The notes below the pieces were generated by a model. It ran no database searches, was not told the DNA's origin, and saw only the letters and a program-made list of their open reading frames with translations. Source: Hirudo medicinalis (Eukaryota; Annelida; Clitellata; Hirudinida; Hirudinidae). From it: DNA of 64,000 bases. Position numbers and translations under genes: made by a program. Location: positions 35,100 to 99,099 of the forward strand of contig MPNW01000156.1 of assembly GCA_011800805.1 (NCBI GenBank), read 5' to 3'. Shown piece after piece: positions 35,561 through 46,383 of the stretch (within the stretch, counting starts at the first letter, position 1; each line of letters begins with the position of its first letter).

Positions 35561-36034
35561 AGTCCTTTGCATAACTAGGATTATTTGGACTTTTCCTCAA
35601 CTTCTCAAGTGCTCGGTTGGTTGGTTGTTAATAATATCCAAATCATTACTGGATGATTAGGACTGGGACAACACAGAGAACAGTTACGACATCACAGGAC
35701 ATCTTTATTTCCGGTGCATGACTAAGATGATTTGGACTTGTTAGTTAGTGTTAGATATTGTAATGAAATAAGAAGTATTATAATAATAATATGTGTAATG
35801 GTTATTTAATGGTTAAATTATAAAAATGATAATAGTAATAATAATATTAGGAAAAAATAATTAATAATTGTTTAGCTAGGTGATTAGGACGGTGCTCCCG
35901 CAACGGGATTCGAATCCGTGCTGCCATCGTCGGAGGCGGAAGTCTTAACCATTAGACCATGAGGGAGCAATAATATTAGGTTATTTATTTATTTATTTGA
36001 CTAAAGTCCGTTGCATGACTAAGATGATTTGGAC
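35561..36034. repeat. Dispersed 30-bp motif, three copies around the tRNA-like unit
   Basis: AGTCCGTTGCATGACTAAGA followed by TGATTTGGAC occurs at 36005-36034, with a near-identical copy at 35711-35737 and a diverged one at 35561-35590. A fourth, partial start lies at 35459. It is probably the body or tail of the tRNA-derived family seen here. Confidence 0.6.
35896..35966 (-). pseudogene. tRNA-like sequence (Glu-like), probably a SINE head or tRNA pseudogene
   Basis: The minus strand folds partly as a 71-nt tRNA. The acceptor stem TCCCTCA/TGCGGGA has 6 of 7 pairs. The D-arm GTCT...AGAC and its AATGGTTA loop are perfect and act as an A-box. The T-arm carries GGATTCGAATCCC (B-box GATTCGAATC). 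The 5' half is like animal tRNA-Glu. The anticodon stem (TCCGC/GATGG) does not pair, so a working tRNA is unlikely. A degenerate relative lies 0.4 kb away, and a common 30-bp motif follows at 36005-36034. This suggests a tRNA-derived SINE rather than a lone gene. Confidence 0.55.
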
Positions 36035-37453
36035 TAGATAATAATATTAGGGTAAATGCCCTCATTTATATACTATTTAAGTTAGTCAAATGGTCACACG
36101 AGTTAATAAAACGATCACGTGAGCTAGTCATTCGGTCACGTGATGTTATTACACACTCTCATCCAAACAAAGCATCGCACAATCATGCATAGTCAAGCAC
36201 AAACTGACAAACTCAAGAAATCAGCCTTCAATCACTGCGCTCAATGTCTGCGTACAAGATATAAATGAAAATAAGCACACCTCGACCTCCAAGCACAACG
36301 CAAAAACCCAAAAGTCCTGTCATGTTTGTCGGTGAGGCAGAGCACTGACACATGAACCATTTCTTTGGCATTTCCATCACCAAATTGACATAACGTAGGG
36401 GCCAGTGGCTGCTGTGCCTAGGGGTCCGAAATTGATGACCCTGATGGTGATGACGGCCATGGTAATGATGACGGAGATTGTCATCGTTTTTATTATGATT
36501 AGTTAGTAAAAGGATAATTTCCATGGGCATATATGACAATATAATATGCACACATACATATTTATTTATTTATTTATTTATTTGCGAGCTTCCTAATATT
36601 ATCAAGGAAATTACTAAAATCATCGTCGTCGACGTCATCATCGTTATCGTCATCGTCATCGTCGTCGTAATCATCATCGTCATCATCACGCAATTATTTC
36701 TTTGGAGCACATCATAAAGCACAAGCAACGGACGTAAAAGGATGATGGTTTTCTAATAATTGAAACAATGACGTTGATAATGACAACGATGATGACGATG
36801 GCGAATGTAGTTGCTGAGGCGAGGCCATGGTAATGATGCCGATAAGCACAGTGTCCCAATTTTCAGTAATTATTTCGTGTGGGAGAAATCAGTTGCACAA
36901 CTCAAGGGACCTCGTATTGCGATGATTAACAGTCAATTTATGTGGCGCCAGATGCACGCCGTCAGAGGCGCCTAATTACGGAATATTTTGTTTTCACAAC
37001 AACCTCGTCGAGCAATTAAGCGTTCCATCAATTTGGTTAATGTTAAAAATTAAATTTTAAATTTTGAATATTGAATGTTTACATATTGAACATGCATCAT
37101 TCATATTCATATTCGCCCGGTTACAGCTGACATGTTTTGTATGATGATCGATCGGTAGCACATGCACATCATGTTTCTCCCGAAATTAGTTGGTGAATTG
37201 TTTGTTCCCAGTCACAAAATATCTCCTAGTTGACCACGTTCATCATGAAAATGTTCATTTGAACGAAACATTAAAATGCAACTCGTGCAATTTTACAACT
37301 TTAAAAGTCAGTGACCTGCAAATGACTTTCCCGATTAAGTCACAAAAATAAAAACAAACTCGACTAATTATTTCAACGATTCAATATAAATGCAACATTA
37401 TGTCATAAATAGGACAATTATGTAACAGTTGTCGGGATTGGGAGGTTCTCAAT

Positions 37454-38310
37454 TGACGTCAATTGACATCTCGGAAGTGTGGCAGTCATTTGTGACGACC
37501 TGGAGTTGATGTAACGTCACAGTGGACCTCAAAATCAATGAAAAGCAAAGGAAGAAGAAATTTAGAAATTTTACTTTTTTTTTAATTTGAGAAAGAAAAG
37601 TGAGGAATTCATTTTAGAGGCACATTAAAAAAAAGTCTCCCCGACCCCTCCATTTCACAGGGTCCGACATTTCTGCAGTTTGGCTCTTGAAGTGATGGCG
37701 CGCGCATTCGCAAAGTGACGTGAAACGCGAATGAGCGTTTAATGCGACATATGCGCGCGGCCGGTGAGCTTAATTTTCAGTGAAGGCGACCGCTTCAAAG
37801 AAAATATAACGCTCAGTTTGCATTGTATGGTGTCGCCGCGAGTCCTTAGTCGATAACCATGTAATGCATGATGTACTGTAGATGGTTTAAGTAGGGTAAT
37901 AACCGATAGGGACACCCGCTTGATCAACGGGTGTGGCCCACCCTCTGAAAACGTAAAGAATTTGGGTCCGAAACGTTCGGCGACGGGGGCACTCCTCTGA
38001 TGATTATCGGTGCGTTCCCTGGTAGGAGTTTCTTAGCACGATATTTCCGACATCATGTTAGGGGTTTGCTCTTTATGGTGGCGAAAAGAACAGATGAAAT
38101 CTGCCAACATTGAATCATTTGTAAACGATCCCCAGCATTCATTGAACGGTGTACTCAGGTAAAAGATAAAAACAAATTTCAACATCAAAATTTGACCCAT
38201 GCATGCTTCGAAAATATTAATAATTTAAAAATAATTACTTCATAATTTAAACTCTCCGAAGTTGAAAATGTTCGTATTTAAATGAGCTGTTAAATGAAAG
38301 GATGACGTGA
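37454..38310. promoter_or_regulatory. Cluster of CRE-like sites in a CpG-richer patch
   Basis: A perfect TGACGTCA (37454-37461), TAACGTCA (37512-37519) and two TGACGTGA (37716-37723 and 38303-38310) lie within 860 bases. Between 37690 and 37990 the CpG content is clearly higher than in the surroundings (GGCGCGCGCATTCG, GCGCGCGGCCGG). This could be a distal enhancer or the promoter of an unseen transcript. It is inferred from motifs and composition only. Confidence 0.3.
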
Positions 38311-41300
38311 CAAAATCGTTGTACATCGTGTCCCAATTTATGGACATATGAATGGTCCCTTAAATAGTATGAAATATTTCGATCGTTGTGTTGACACTGC
38401 GTTGTAAAAATACTTTTTAAGAACTCGCCCTAATGATGGCTAATTATTTCATAACGCAAATAACATCGCATTATAAATGCAATATTATTTAATAACATGT
38501 AATGCTTTATTATTGCACATCTGATGAGAAATTGATTGTATTTGTTTCAGAACAACACCTAACCTGCAGAGAAAAACATTTAAATGTTTTTAAGCCAAAC
38601 TGGCTACGGCGACAGATTGCGATGAATTGAAAAGTTGTTGTATGACTAATCGTAGAGTTTAAATGAAATTTTGAAGAATAGAAATTAACTAGAGACGTAC
38701 CTAACTGAGACGTCTGAGAACTGAGATCAAGAAATATTTCTCCTCACAGTTCCTCACATTTCACAGTGAAAACAAAACGCGTCCATCTCTGTTGAAATTT
38801 AGTTCGGCCAGAGTTTTTATCATTGGTCGGACCGGCGCACACATTCAACAATAGCAAGCTGCTCGATCCCTCTTTCTGCTACTTTCTCTCGCCTCAGTGC
38901 TAATGAATTGGATTGTTCAAACAACCTGTTTTGTCAGAACTTTATAAAGGAACATTCCAGAAAGATTTAATCGAGATTGTTGAGTTGCTTCGTCTAAAGA
39001 CGAGTGTAAAGGAATTAGTGGATGTTTAATAATTTTAAATGCTTCATTCTGTAAACATCATTTAACGCTTGATTCTGTTTATTGCCTTTAAATGTTTGTT
39101 ATGTTAGTCAGCATATTTAAATATTTATTCGATTGTTTAATATAATTTTATCGTAATTCTAGCTCAGAGACTTCCAGTACTTGTGATGATAGAATTATTC
39201 GAACAGAGCCGTTTTTTGAATTCCTCAAATAACTTCTACCAGTGCATTACCAGTTGCTAAATAATTTGAATTGGACCAATGGCAAGCCCCAAGTATGGCA
39301 ACTGCGAATTACTACCACAACGATATTTACGCTGTGAGGAGATTCCAGATTTTTTGGAGCAATTGAGGTGTTAAAGAGAGGCAAACAATTGAATAAACAC
39401 GTAAATAAGTAAAATATTTGAGAGAAAATAAGTTAAATTCTTTCAAATAGAAATTTATTTGGCGATCGACCGTTTCAAAGGGGAACGAAGGTCCATCAAT
39501 ATTTCCTTCTCAAGCAGAATCAATCGTCAAAACAAACACGAATGATGAGAAGAGGATCTCCAATGTTAACAGTAGCAACAATGGCTACAACGAACTTCGT
39601 TATCTACGAGAAATATCTGTTCCTTCAGTCCACTTATGAATTCAAATGTTTTAAATATTGATAAAGTTTTGTGAAAAAAACTTTTGAACGAAGTCAACCT
39701 GACACGCGAATTTGCTAAAAAAATGTTACTATTATACACTCAAATGTTAAAGATGGCCAAACCATAGTTGAAGCGGCGAAAATAATGACAAGAATTTGAA
39801 GATTCGATTCCATCTGGGACATTTTGTTGCGCTTATAGGATCGCACCCTAAATGGAACCAACAGGACGTTCAACTGGCGGTTGTTTTAAAAACACTTGAG
39901 ATCTTTGAGAGTTCCAATGTTTACGAGAGTTTTGAATGACCTTGAATTGTGGAAAGACATTTATTGATCGAGTGATAATTGCAATGGACCTCCACAAATA
40001 TTCTCAGGAAATACCTCCCGCTTAATTATCTCAATTAAATTCGCATAGGAATTTCCATGGAAGGACGTAACTTCTTGTGCGAATTTGTAAATATGAATAA
40101 CTTGTATAAGTAATTATTTCAAGTATCTTTAATGTTCATGCGCGTTTGTAAATATGAATGTGAAAATACAATGAAACCTTTTACGCTAAGAAATTTTATA
40201 AACTGTATGCACAGCTTTAAGCAATCCAGCACTAACTTCATAACTTCTCATATACAATAGTATTTTGGACGATTGTCTTTTCGAAATAAAACATAAAATT
40301 TGTTGAATGAACATAAATAAAACGACATCAGTTCATTACTCGCAAGTTTGTCTCATTCCCTGATTTTATCCGTAACGTGATTTAGTGCAGATATTTCAAG
40401 GACTCTGATTAGATGCAATTCCATAAATTATCCTCTAGCAAGATTATACTAATCCATGCGAAAAGATGAATTATCATTGAATGATAAAGTTATTCATGAA
40501 TTAATCTGAAGTAGCTGATTGGGTCGTATTATCAACAACGTCGATCGACATAGAATCGTCAAGTGGTCAAAAGCCAACATCTCGAAGGAAAGACATTAAT
40601 CATCCAATTGAGGAGAAGGAAGGTGGAAAACATGAGAATCGCAGAAGCAGTTCAACAATAAACGTGGAATGAGGCCTTGCAGAGATCGCTTTAAAAAAAA
40701 CTTTTGTGATCTATGGCAGCTGAACGGAAAGATGAAAATTTCAGCCTTAAACATATAATCATTCCTTCTTAAAATGATTGCAATGATTTCATGTTGATTT
40801 TACATTATTACAAGATTCAAAATGCTAGGGAACGAAACACGCGAGTGAAAGATCTCAAAAACTCATACCGCAGGTGCAAAAAGACTGAAAATTCGTGAAA
40901 TTGTCAGAGAAAACGTTTCAGCATATCACATTATAACAAGCTTGAAATTAAGTGTATAATAAGTGTAATAATAAGGAACGACACTTTGCCTTTAACTTAA
41001 AGAAACAGTTTGCAAGTTTTTTGGCAGAAGTCCCGCTCTTTTCCTCCGAATGCATTTTGCCATTTTAAAATCCCTTTCACTTTCACTTGAGCTAGGAGGT
41101 GGGTTTAAATACATTCTTATCAATTTGCCCATCCACTATCGCATCATCTTAAAAATCAAAATCATTACATATTTTCACAAGGTGAATATTCTTGCAAACC
41201 GCTGAAAGAGAAGTTCAATCCAAATCGGATGTCCTCGTGAGGAGAGTCTGTACTTACTTAAATTTGAGTAGCCAGCTGAAGTTTGAAACGAGAAAGCGCG

Positions 41301-41356
41301 TAGATGCTTGTTACATCAAAAGCAAAAATTGAAATCTAATTCATTACATTTCGAAA

Positions 41357-41549
41357 AGTCATGGGGCGACAGTTGCGCCCTGTCTCCCCCAAAATAACTT
41401 CCCTGTCACATTCCAGAAGAGGAAGAGCTCAGCGACAATTAACTGAGTGAAAGATGTACATTGTGCAATATAAACAAATTTTTTGGGTGTCGACATATCA
41501 TGCCAAATGCCCTCGAGGGTCGCGGCTCTAGAAAGGTTGAGAACCGATG
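41357..41549 (-). mobile_element. hAT-like MITE fragment
   Basis: On the minus strand the segment starts CATCGGTTCTCAACCTTTCT followed by AGAGCCGCGACCC, and ends near GGGCGCAACTGTCGCCCC. The opening GGTTCTCAACCTTT...CGCGACCC is the familiar terminal sequence of Charlie/Tip100-type hAT MITEs in animals. The expected CAGTGG start is mutated, and no 8-bp duplication was confirmed. Confidence 0.45.
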
Positions 41550-42351
41550 TTGTAATGCATCTCACAGATACTCTTCGACTTGTTTAAGTTACGCTCGAGT
41601 TGCTTGCTCTAATGCTTACAACCCCTATGAATTTCCGTTGTTTATTTTGCTGACTATTGTAAAAAGATTAGTTTCCTTTAATAAAATTGTTTTAGCTAGT
41701 TAAACTAGAGTTTTGAACTCAGACAAATATTTCGTGCGAATTCCGAGAAAAACTGGAAATACCAAAAATTACGTGTAGGAACAAGAAACACTAGGGAGCA
41801 CAAATTTTCATATTTATTAAAATCAAACCTTTAAATTATTGTTTATATGAAAGTCAATAATGTTTTNCTGAATGCATCTGAATACGGTCCATCGACTAAC
41901 CTCCAAATTTAAGTTATTTTTTAAGTCTATGGTTGAGCTAGACCCCTTGGAAGATTCGCGGAGGGCAACTCGTTTCTCATGTTCAGAAAGTTTTCGAGGT
42001 CTTCCTGGACTAGTTTATTCATTAGTTTGATTGCGAAGTTCTACTACCTCTTCTCCGCAAATGTTCTGCGAAAGCTTCTCTGTTTTTACGAAAAGCAGCC
42101 TTCAAAAATTTCAACGCAACACAAATTTTCATACAATGTCTTGATGTTAATAAATTGGGCACAGATCTGTAGTTAGTAATAGTAACTAACTGGTGTAATA
42201 ATACTAACTGAAATAATTACAATAATCAATATTTTTATTATAACTGTTACAATTATTAAATGATAACATGCAATTATTGGAACAACATGATTATGAATTA
42301 AGACTACAGAATAATAAGCTCACACTGTATCCATAAAGCATAAAGTCATAA

Positions 42352-42385
42352 ATAATAATAATAATAATAATAAATAAAAATAATA
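42352..42385. repeat. AAT microsatellite
   Basis: Run of AAT triplets in the gene-poor region. Confidence 0.8.
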
Positions 42386-43104
42386 TTTTTCTGTTAATAT
42401 TTAATATGCAGTATTAGAATACAGTTCATTAGCAGCACAATCCGTTTTTTTTTAATTTGACTATTCTAAATGCATTAATTATTAGTTATTTGTTATAATA
42501 ACATAATATAATAATAAGATAATCGTGATTTAACGTGTGTAATAACTTGACGCTTTTCTCTTCAACAGACATGACGATGACTTCGATTTTAAATATTTTA
42601 TTTTAGTCCACTTTGTTATAATTCGATTCAAAACGAAGTGACAAACGTTTTATAAGACGCTGCTTTTATTTAAATTATTTATTTTGTTAAAATTTGGCCA
42701 TTATGTTTTATTACCAATGTTTAAAAAGTAATTAGAACTAAGTGGACATTAATCCTGGCGATGATTTGGTTATTTTTTTATTGGCAAACAAATTATCTCA
42801 TATATTGAACTTCTTCTCGCCATACAATTCAAAATCTGATCAAATCTGATGAAAGGATAATGGGAGTCCATGGAGCATTTTGTATTGTTTTAATTTATTT
42901 TTAGAAGTTAAAGTGTATTCTATGAGAATGTTAATTGAAATCATCAATCACGGATGGTACCACCCTCGACACAAACATGCAGCAGGTCGTGCAGCAAGCG
43001 TTAGACAAGTTAATCAATCTGCTCGAATGCAGAACAGCTATCCAGCCAACCTCGTCCTCATCAGAGGAAAATTGAAATACCGATCAGACGAAACACTCGA
43101 CGAC

Positions 43105-43460
43105 TACGAAAGGGCGAATGACCGCAGTGGGCTATTAAAAACGCCAAAAGAGAATGCTGGCAAGAAGATTCCACTCTAGTCTCAACAAGCTGACGAATCT
43201 TGGCACTCTCTGGATCATGGGTGGGCACTCCCGAGAAGTTTGCATCCCCTAATATCGTCTGTCAAAGGATCTTCTTTGGACTACTTCGGCAAAGCTGAAA
43301 TCTTGGCAAAAACATTCGCCCATGCCAGCAGTAACCATCACATTCCTTGAATATCAGACATCAAATCTCTCTTGACGACCACCTCGACCAACTCTCCTCT
43401 ACCATACCCCATAGACGCTGGGAGTTTTTTCAAACTGGAAAAAGTCTTTGACATAGTCTA
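43105..43460 (+). pseudogene. LINE ORF2 relic (region just before the reverse transcriptase)
   Basis: Frames broken by stops and shifts read PQWAIKNAKRECWQEDSTLV, then LISSVKGSSLDYFGKAEILA and KTFAHASSNHHIP, then GSFFKLEKVFDIV. The AKRECW and KAEILAKTFAHASS blocks correspond to the linker of Jockey/CR1-type LINEs (AKRxxW...KAxLFNxxF). No reverse-transcriptase core follows. It lies 0.7 kb upstream of the epoxide hydrolase gene. Confidence 0.6.
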
Positions 43461-44099
43461 GTCTTTTTTTTAGTCAATTTAAGAGTCAAACAATCATGTG
43501 ACTTCTAAATCAGACAATAGAAATACTTCAACTGCTCGCTAGGACTTTAAAAGCGGTTGAACAAGAAAAGCTTCCTCTCAGGTCAGCGAGAATGAATTTT
43601 CCGGCCAATTTCCACATAGTGAAAATTCACACTAAACAACAAAATTATCATTCCGTCCTAAGTGTCTGATCATGAAATAGATGTTTAATGACCGAACAAA
43701 AAAAAATTATCGTCCGATCCAAGTTATATTGATGACATCAATTAAATATTGACATTACAATTTAGTTAATAAAAAAATTCCTCCGGTTCCGCCCTCTCAT
43801 GGTTGAGGAAATGGTTCGAAAAATATTTTAAATGTGAAGTAATAAATTCCAAATTTCCACTGGCATGTGGATGAGGGTGTGAATGAACATCGTAGTTCTA
43901 ATTTGTCACGAGTTCTGACTTTTTTTACACATCCTGGAAGAGGCAGGGATGAGCGAAGGAAATCATTTGTTCATGTTGTATTTATAAAAATGACCCCATT
44001 CGAGATAATAAATAGTAGTCTAAATATCCGTTGAAATTCATTAAGCATCATTCATCTCACGACATTCTGCTTGTCATTTCAGACGGGTGCTCGTTGCCC

Positions 44100-44106
44100 T
44101 ATAAAA
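44100..44106 (+). promoter_or_regulatory. Candidate TATA box of the epoxide hydrolase gene
   Basis: TATAAAA, 61 bases upstream of the EPHX ATG, would give a transcription start near 44130 and a 5' UTR of roughly 35 bases. Confidence 0.45.
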
Positions 44107-44166
44107 TATTAGTGGAAGGTGTTCGTGCGGACTTTGTTCGGTTGGTCGCAGAAGTTTGTGAGGATA

Positions 44167-46383
44167 ATGGCTGAGTTGCAAACATGGCTGAATCTGTTGA
44201 AAGTTTTGCTTCTGGTTATATTATTTGGAATTTATGGAACGTTCCTATTTCTGAAGAGAATGTTATTGGCTGGTCCGAAGACATTTTTTCACTATAAAAA
44301 ACGTAACATAAGACCTTCTATACTCGAAGGAAACACATATGGAGAGCATATTTTCGTCAGAATGAAGGTGGCTGAGTGACGATAAATTTAATCCTTGTAA
44401 TATGTAACATCTGTTGATTAGCAATGATTTTTAACAGAGGTCTAGAATGAAGATACATTGCGTCGTCGATGGACCAAAAGATGCACCTCTAATGCTTTTT
44501 CTACATGGATTTCCTGAATTTTGGTATTCATGGAGACACCAAATTAACGAATTTAAGATGAATTATAGGTACTTGGTAACACTTCATATATGCACTTTAA
44601 AATATATATAATGATTAAAAGTTATTATTAACATAATTGAATAATAAGGAAAATATAATGCTTTCTTTACTGAATCAGAACAGTGGCAATTGACATGAGA
44701 GGATATGGGGAGTCTGACAAACCACAGGGAGTGCATAATTATGAGATTGGCATGTTGTCTAATGATGTGGATGAATTGATAACACTTTTGGGTAAAATAA
44801 ACAATTTTCTAGCTCAAAGCAATTCATACATTTTTGTTATCTTAGTTGAGTAAGTAACATGGTATTTGATTTGATTGCATTTGAATAATATAATTTCAAT
44901 ATCTGACAGCAAATTAAATAACTTTTGATAAATTTGATATTGATGACAATTATTTGCCACGATTATGCATTGTTAATTACTAAATTCAGGGTACTCTTCT
45001 TGCATTTTGGTCAGTCATGACTGGGGCGGAGCTGTTGCTTGGAAATTTGCGTCGGATCACCCCGACAAAGTCGATCGGATGATTATGGGCAACATGCCTC
45101 ATCCCTTGGCTTTCGAGGAGCACATCAAAAGCTCCCTGTCTCAAGTGTTGAAGTCATGGTGGGATTTTGAGCTAAAAAATTATTGCTTCACAATTAATAA
45201 GTTGTAATCCTGAAATTTTCTGCATTCAAGCAATGTTAATAATTGCTTCAACAACACATCTTAGCTGCTGCTAAATTACTGTTTAAATGCAGAATTAAAT
45301 TTGCAAAATGCTTTGTAAATGCATTGTTTAATAAACAAAGATGTAAGTAAGTAAGTAAGTAAGTTTTATTTATATAGCACCACAAGTGTGAGCATCAAGG
45401 GAGCTTAGACCATTTATATAGAGCCGGCTCCCAGGGGCGCTTTGTGGTGGTGCAAGCTGGGTTTTGAACACGACACGTAACGACTGTTGCTTTTAGTCTT
45501 TTGCAGGGACACTACCCTCTGAGCTAACTTGCACCCCATGTATGTATCTATTCCACTCTTTAGGTACATCTTTTTCTTCCAATTGCCTATGTTGCCAATA
45601 TATTTCTTGTTGCTCAATGATCTTGATTTTGTGGAAAGTGCATTCACCAAAAATATTTATGGTGCCAAAGAAGGGACATTTACAGAGGAAGACATCGAAT
45701 GTTTTAAATATAACTTTGCTGAATATGGTGAGGCCTCAAATGACTTATGATATTTAAAAAGTGTTTAATATCGCGTTTATTAATCTATTTTACATAAATC
45801 AAAGTTTACCAAACTCGTACAATTTTCATTATGTTTCAAACATAAAGAGCAAGCCTTGCTGAAGCGATTTTTATTCATTGTTTGCACGCATAACCTTTCA
45901 AAAATTGTATTCCCTATATTTTCTTTGATTTATTTATTATAAATGTAGCTCATTTACACATCATTTATGTGCATAACATCAAATGTGCTTTTTGTCAACC
46001 ATTTATATAGCGCTCCCTCCAAATGGCGACACATTATGCCATTACCTTCACAGACAGGAAGACAACAAACATTCTGGGCTAATGTGCACATTATTATTAT
46101 TATATCTCGTTTATTTTTAGGAAATATTTGTGGTCCTGTAAACTACTACAGAGCAGCACTTAGATACAAGCCCACCTCAAGCAGTTTGACAAGAAAGATC
46201 AGCAAGCCCACACTTCTTATTTGGGGAACTGCAGATGGGGCTCTGGAAAAAAAAATGGCCGAGATGTCAAAGAAATATGTTGAAAATCTGAAAGTGGAGT
46301 ACATAGAAGGAGCTAGCCATTGGGTCCAACAAGAATGCCCTGCAGAATTTAATGCTCACATGAAGAAATTTATTTCACATTGA
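44167..46383 (+). CDS. EPHX4: Membrane-anchored alpha/beta-hydrolase, EPHX3/EPHX4-type epoxide hydrolase
   Basis: Six exons: 44167-44367, 44438-44568, 44679-44791, 44990-45158, 45564-45727 and 46121-46383. They are in phase and give 346 codons. An N-terminal hydrophobic segment (about 11-31, LLLVILFGIYGTFLFLK) would anchor the protein in the ER membrane. The oxyanion motif is HGFPEFWYSW (90-99). The catalytic triad is complete: nucleophile Asp159 in SHDWGG, acid Asp298 in WGTADGA, and His326 in ASHWVQQ. Lid tyrosines are present (YIFFFQLP and NYYR). Such enzymes open lipid epoxides to diols through an Asp ester. A GTG codon 16 codons upstream in frame is not a start. The mRNA may begin just below the TATA box at 44100. 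Introns 4 and 5 carry SINE-type insertions, one ending only 26 bases before exon 5. Confidence 0.94.
45345..45537 (-). mobile_element. tRNA-derived SINE, copy B, in EPHX intron 4
   Basis: Same family as copy A at 18450. On the minus strand it has the head GGGGTGCAAGTTAGCTCAGA with A-box TAGCTCAGAGGGTAG, the B-box region GTGTTCAAAACCCAGC and the body AAAGCGCCCCTGGGAGCCGG. It ends in TATATAAATAAAACTTAC, here followed by a (TTAC)n tail of about five units. ATGTA occurs on both sides (45341 and 45538) and may be a target duplication. The tail repeat supports retrotransposition. Confidence 0.75.
45966..46090. mobile_element. Diverged SINE-like repeat in EPHX intron 5
   Basis: TGTGCATAACATCAAATGTG, CTTTTTGTCAACCATTTATA and TAGCGCTCCC, then GCCATTACC, parallel the block in PNPLA intron 2 at 20935-21110. 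TTTATATAGCGC is shared with SINE copy A. Borders are approximate. Confidence 0.45.

Larger units (their letters stand above)
34276..44099. other. Gene-poor 10-kb region
   Basis: No exon with family support on either strand. Contents: trinucleotide tracts (CGT at 34511-34543, GAT/GGT near 34687-34745, ATC/GTC near 36613-36700, AAT at 42352-42385), tRNA-derived repeats (35.4-36.05 kb), a CRE-like cluster with a CpG-richer patch (37.45-38.3 kb), a hAT-like MITE fragment (41.36-41.55 kb) and a LINE relic (43.1-43.5 kb). The stretches 38.4-41.3 and 41.9-42.9 kb look empty. Confidence 0.5.

Noticed and set aside
35896..35966. Functional tRNA-Glu gene on the minus strand
   Set aside because: The anticodon stem does not pair, one acceptor pair is lost, and related decayed copies lie nearby, so a tRNA-derived repeat or pseudogene is more likely.
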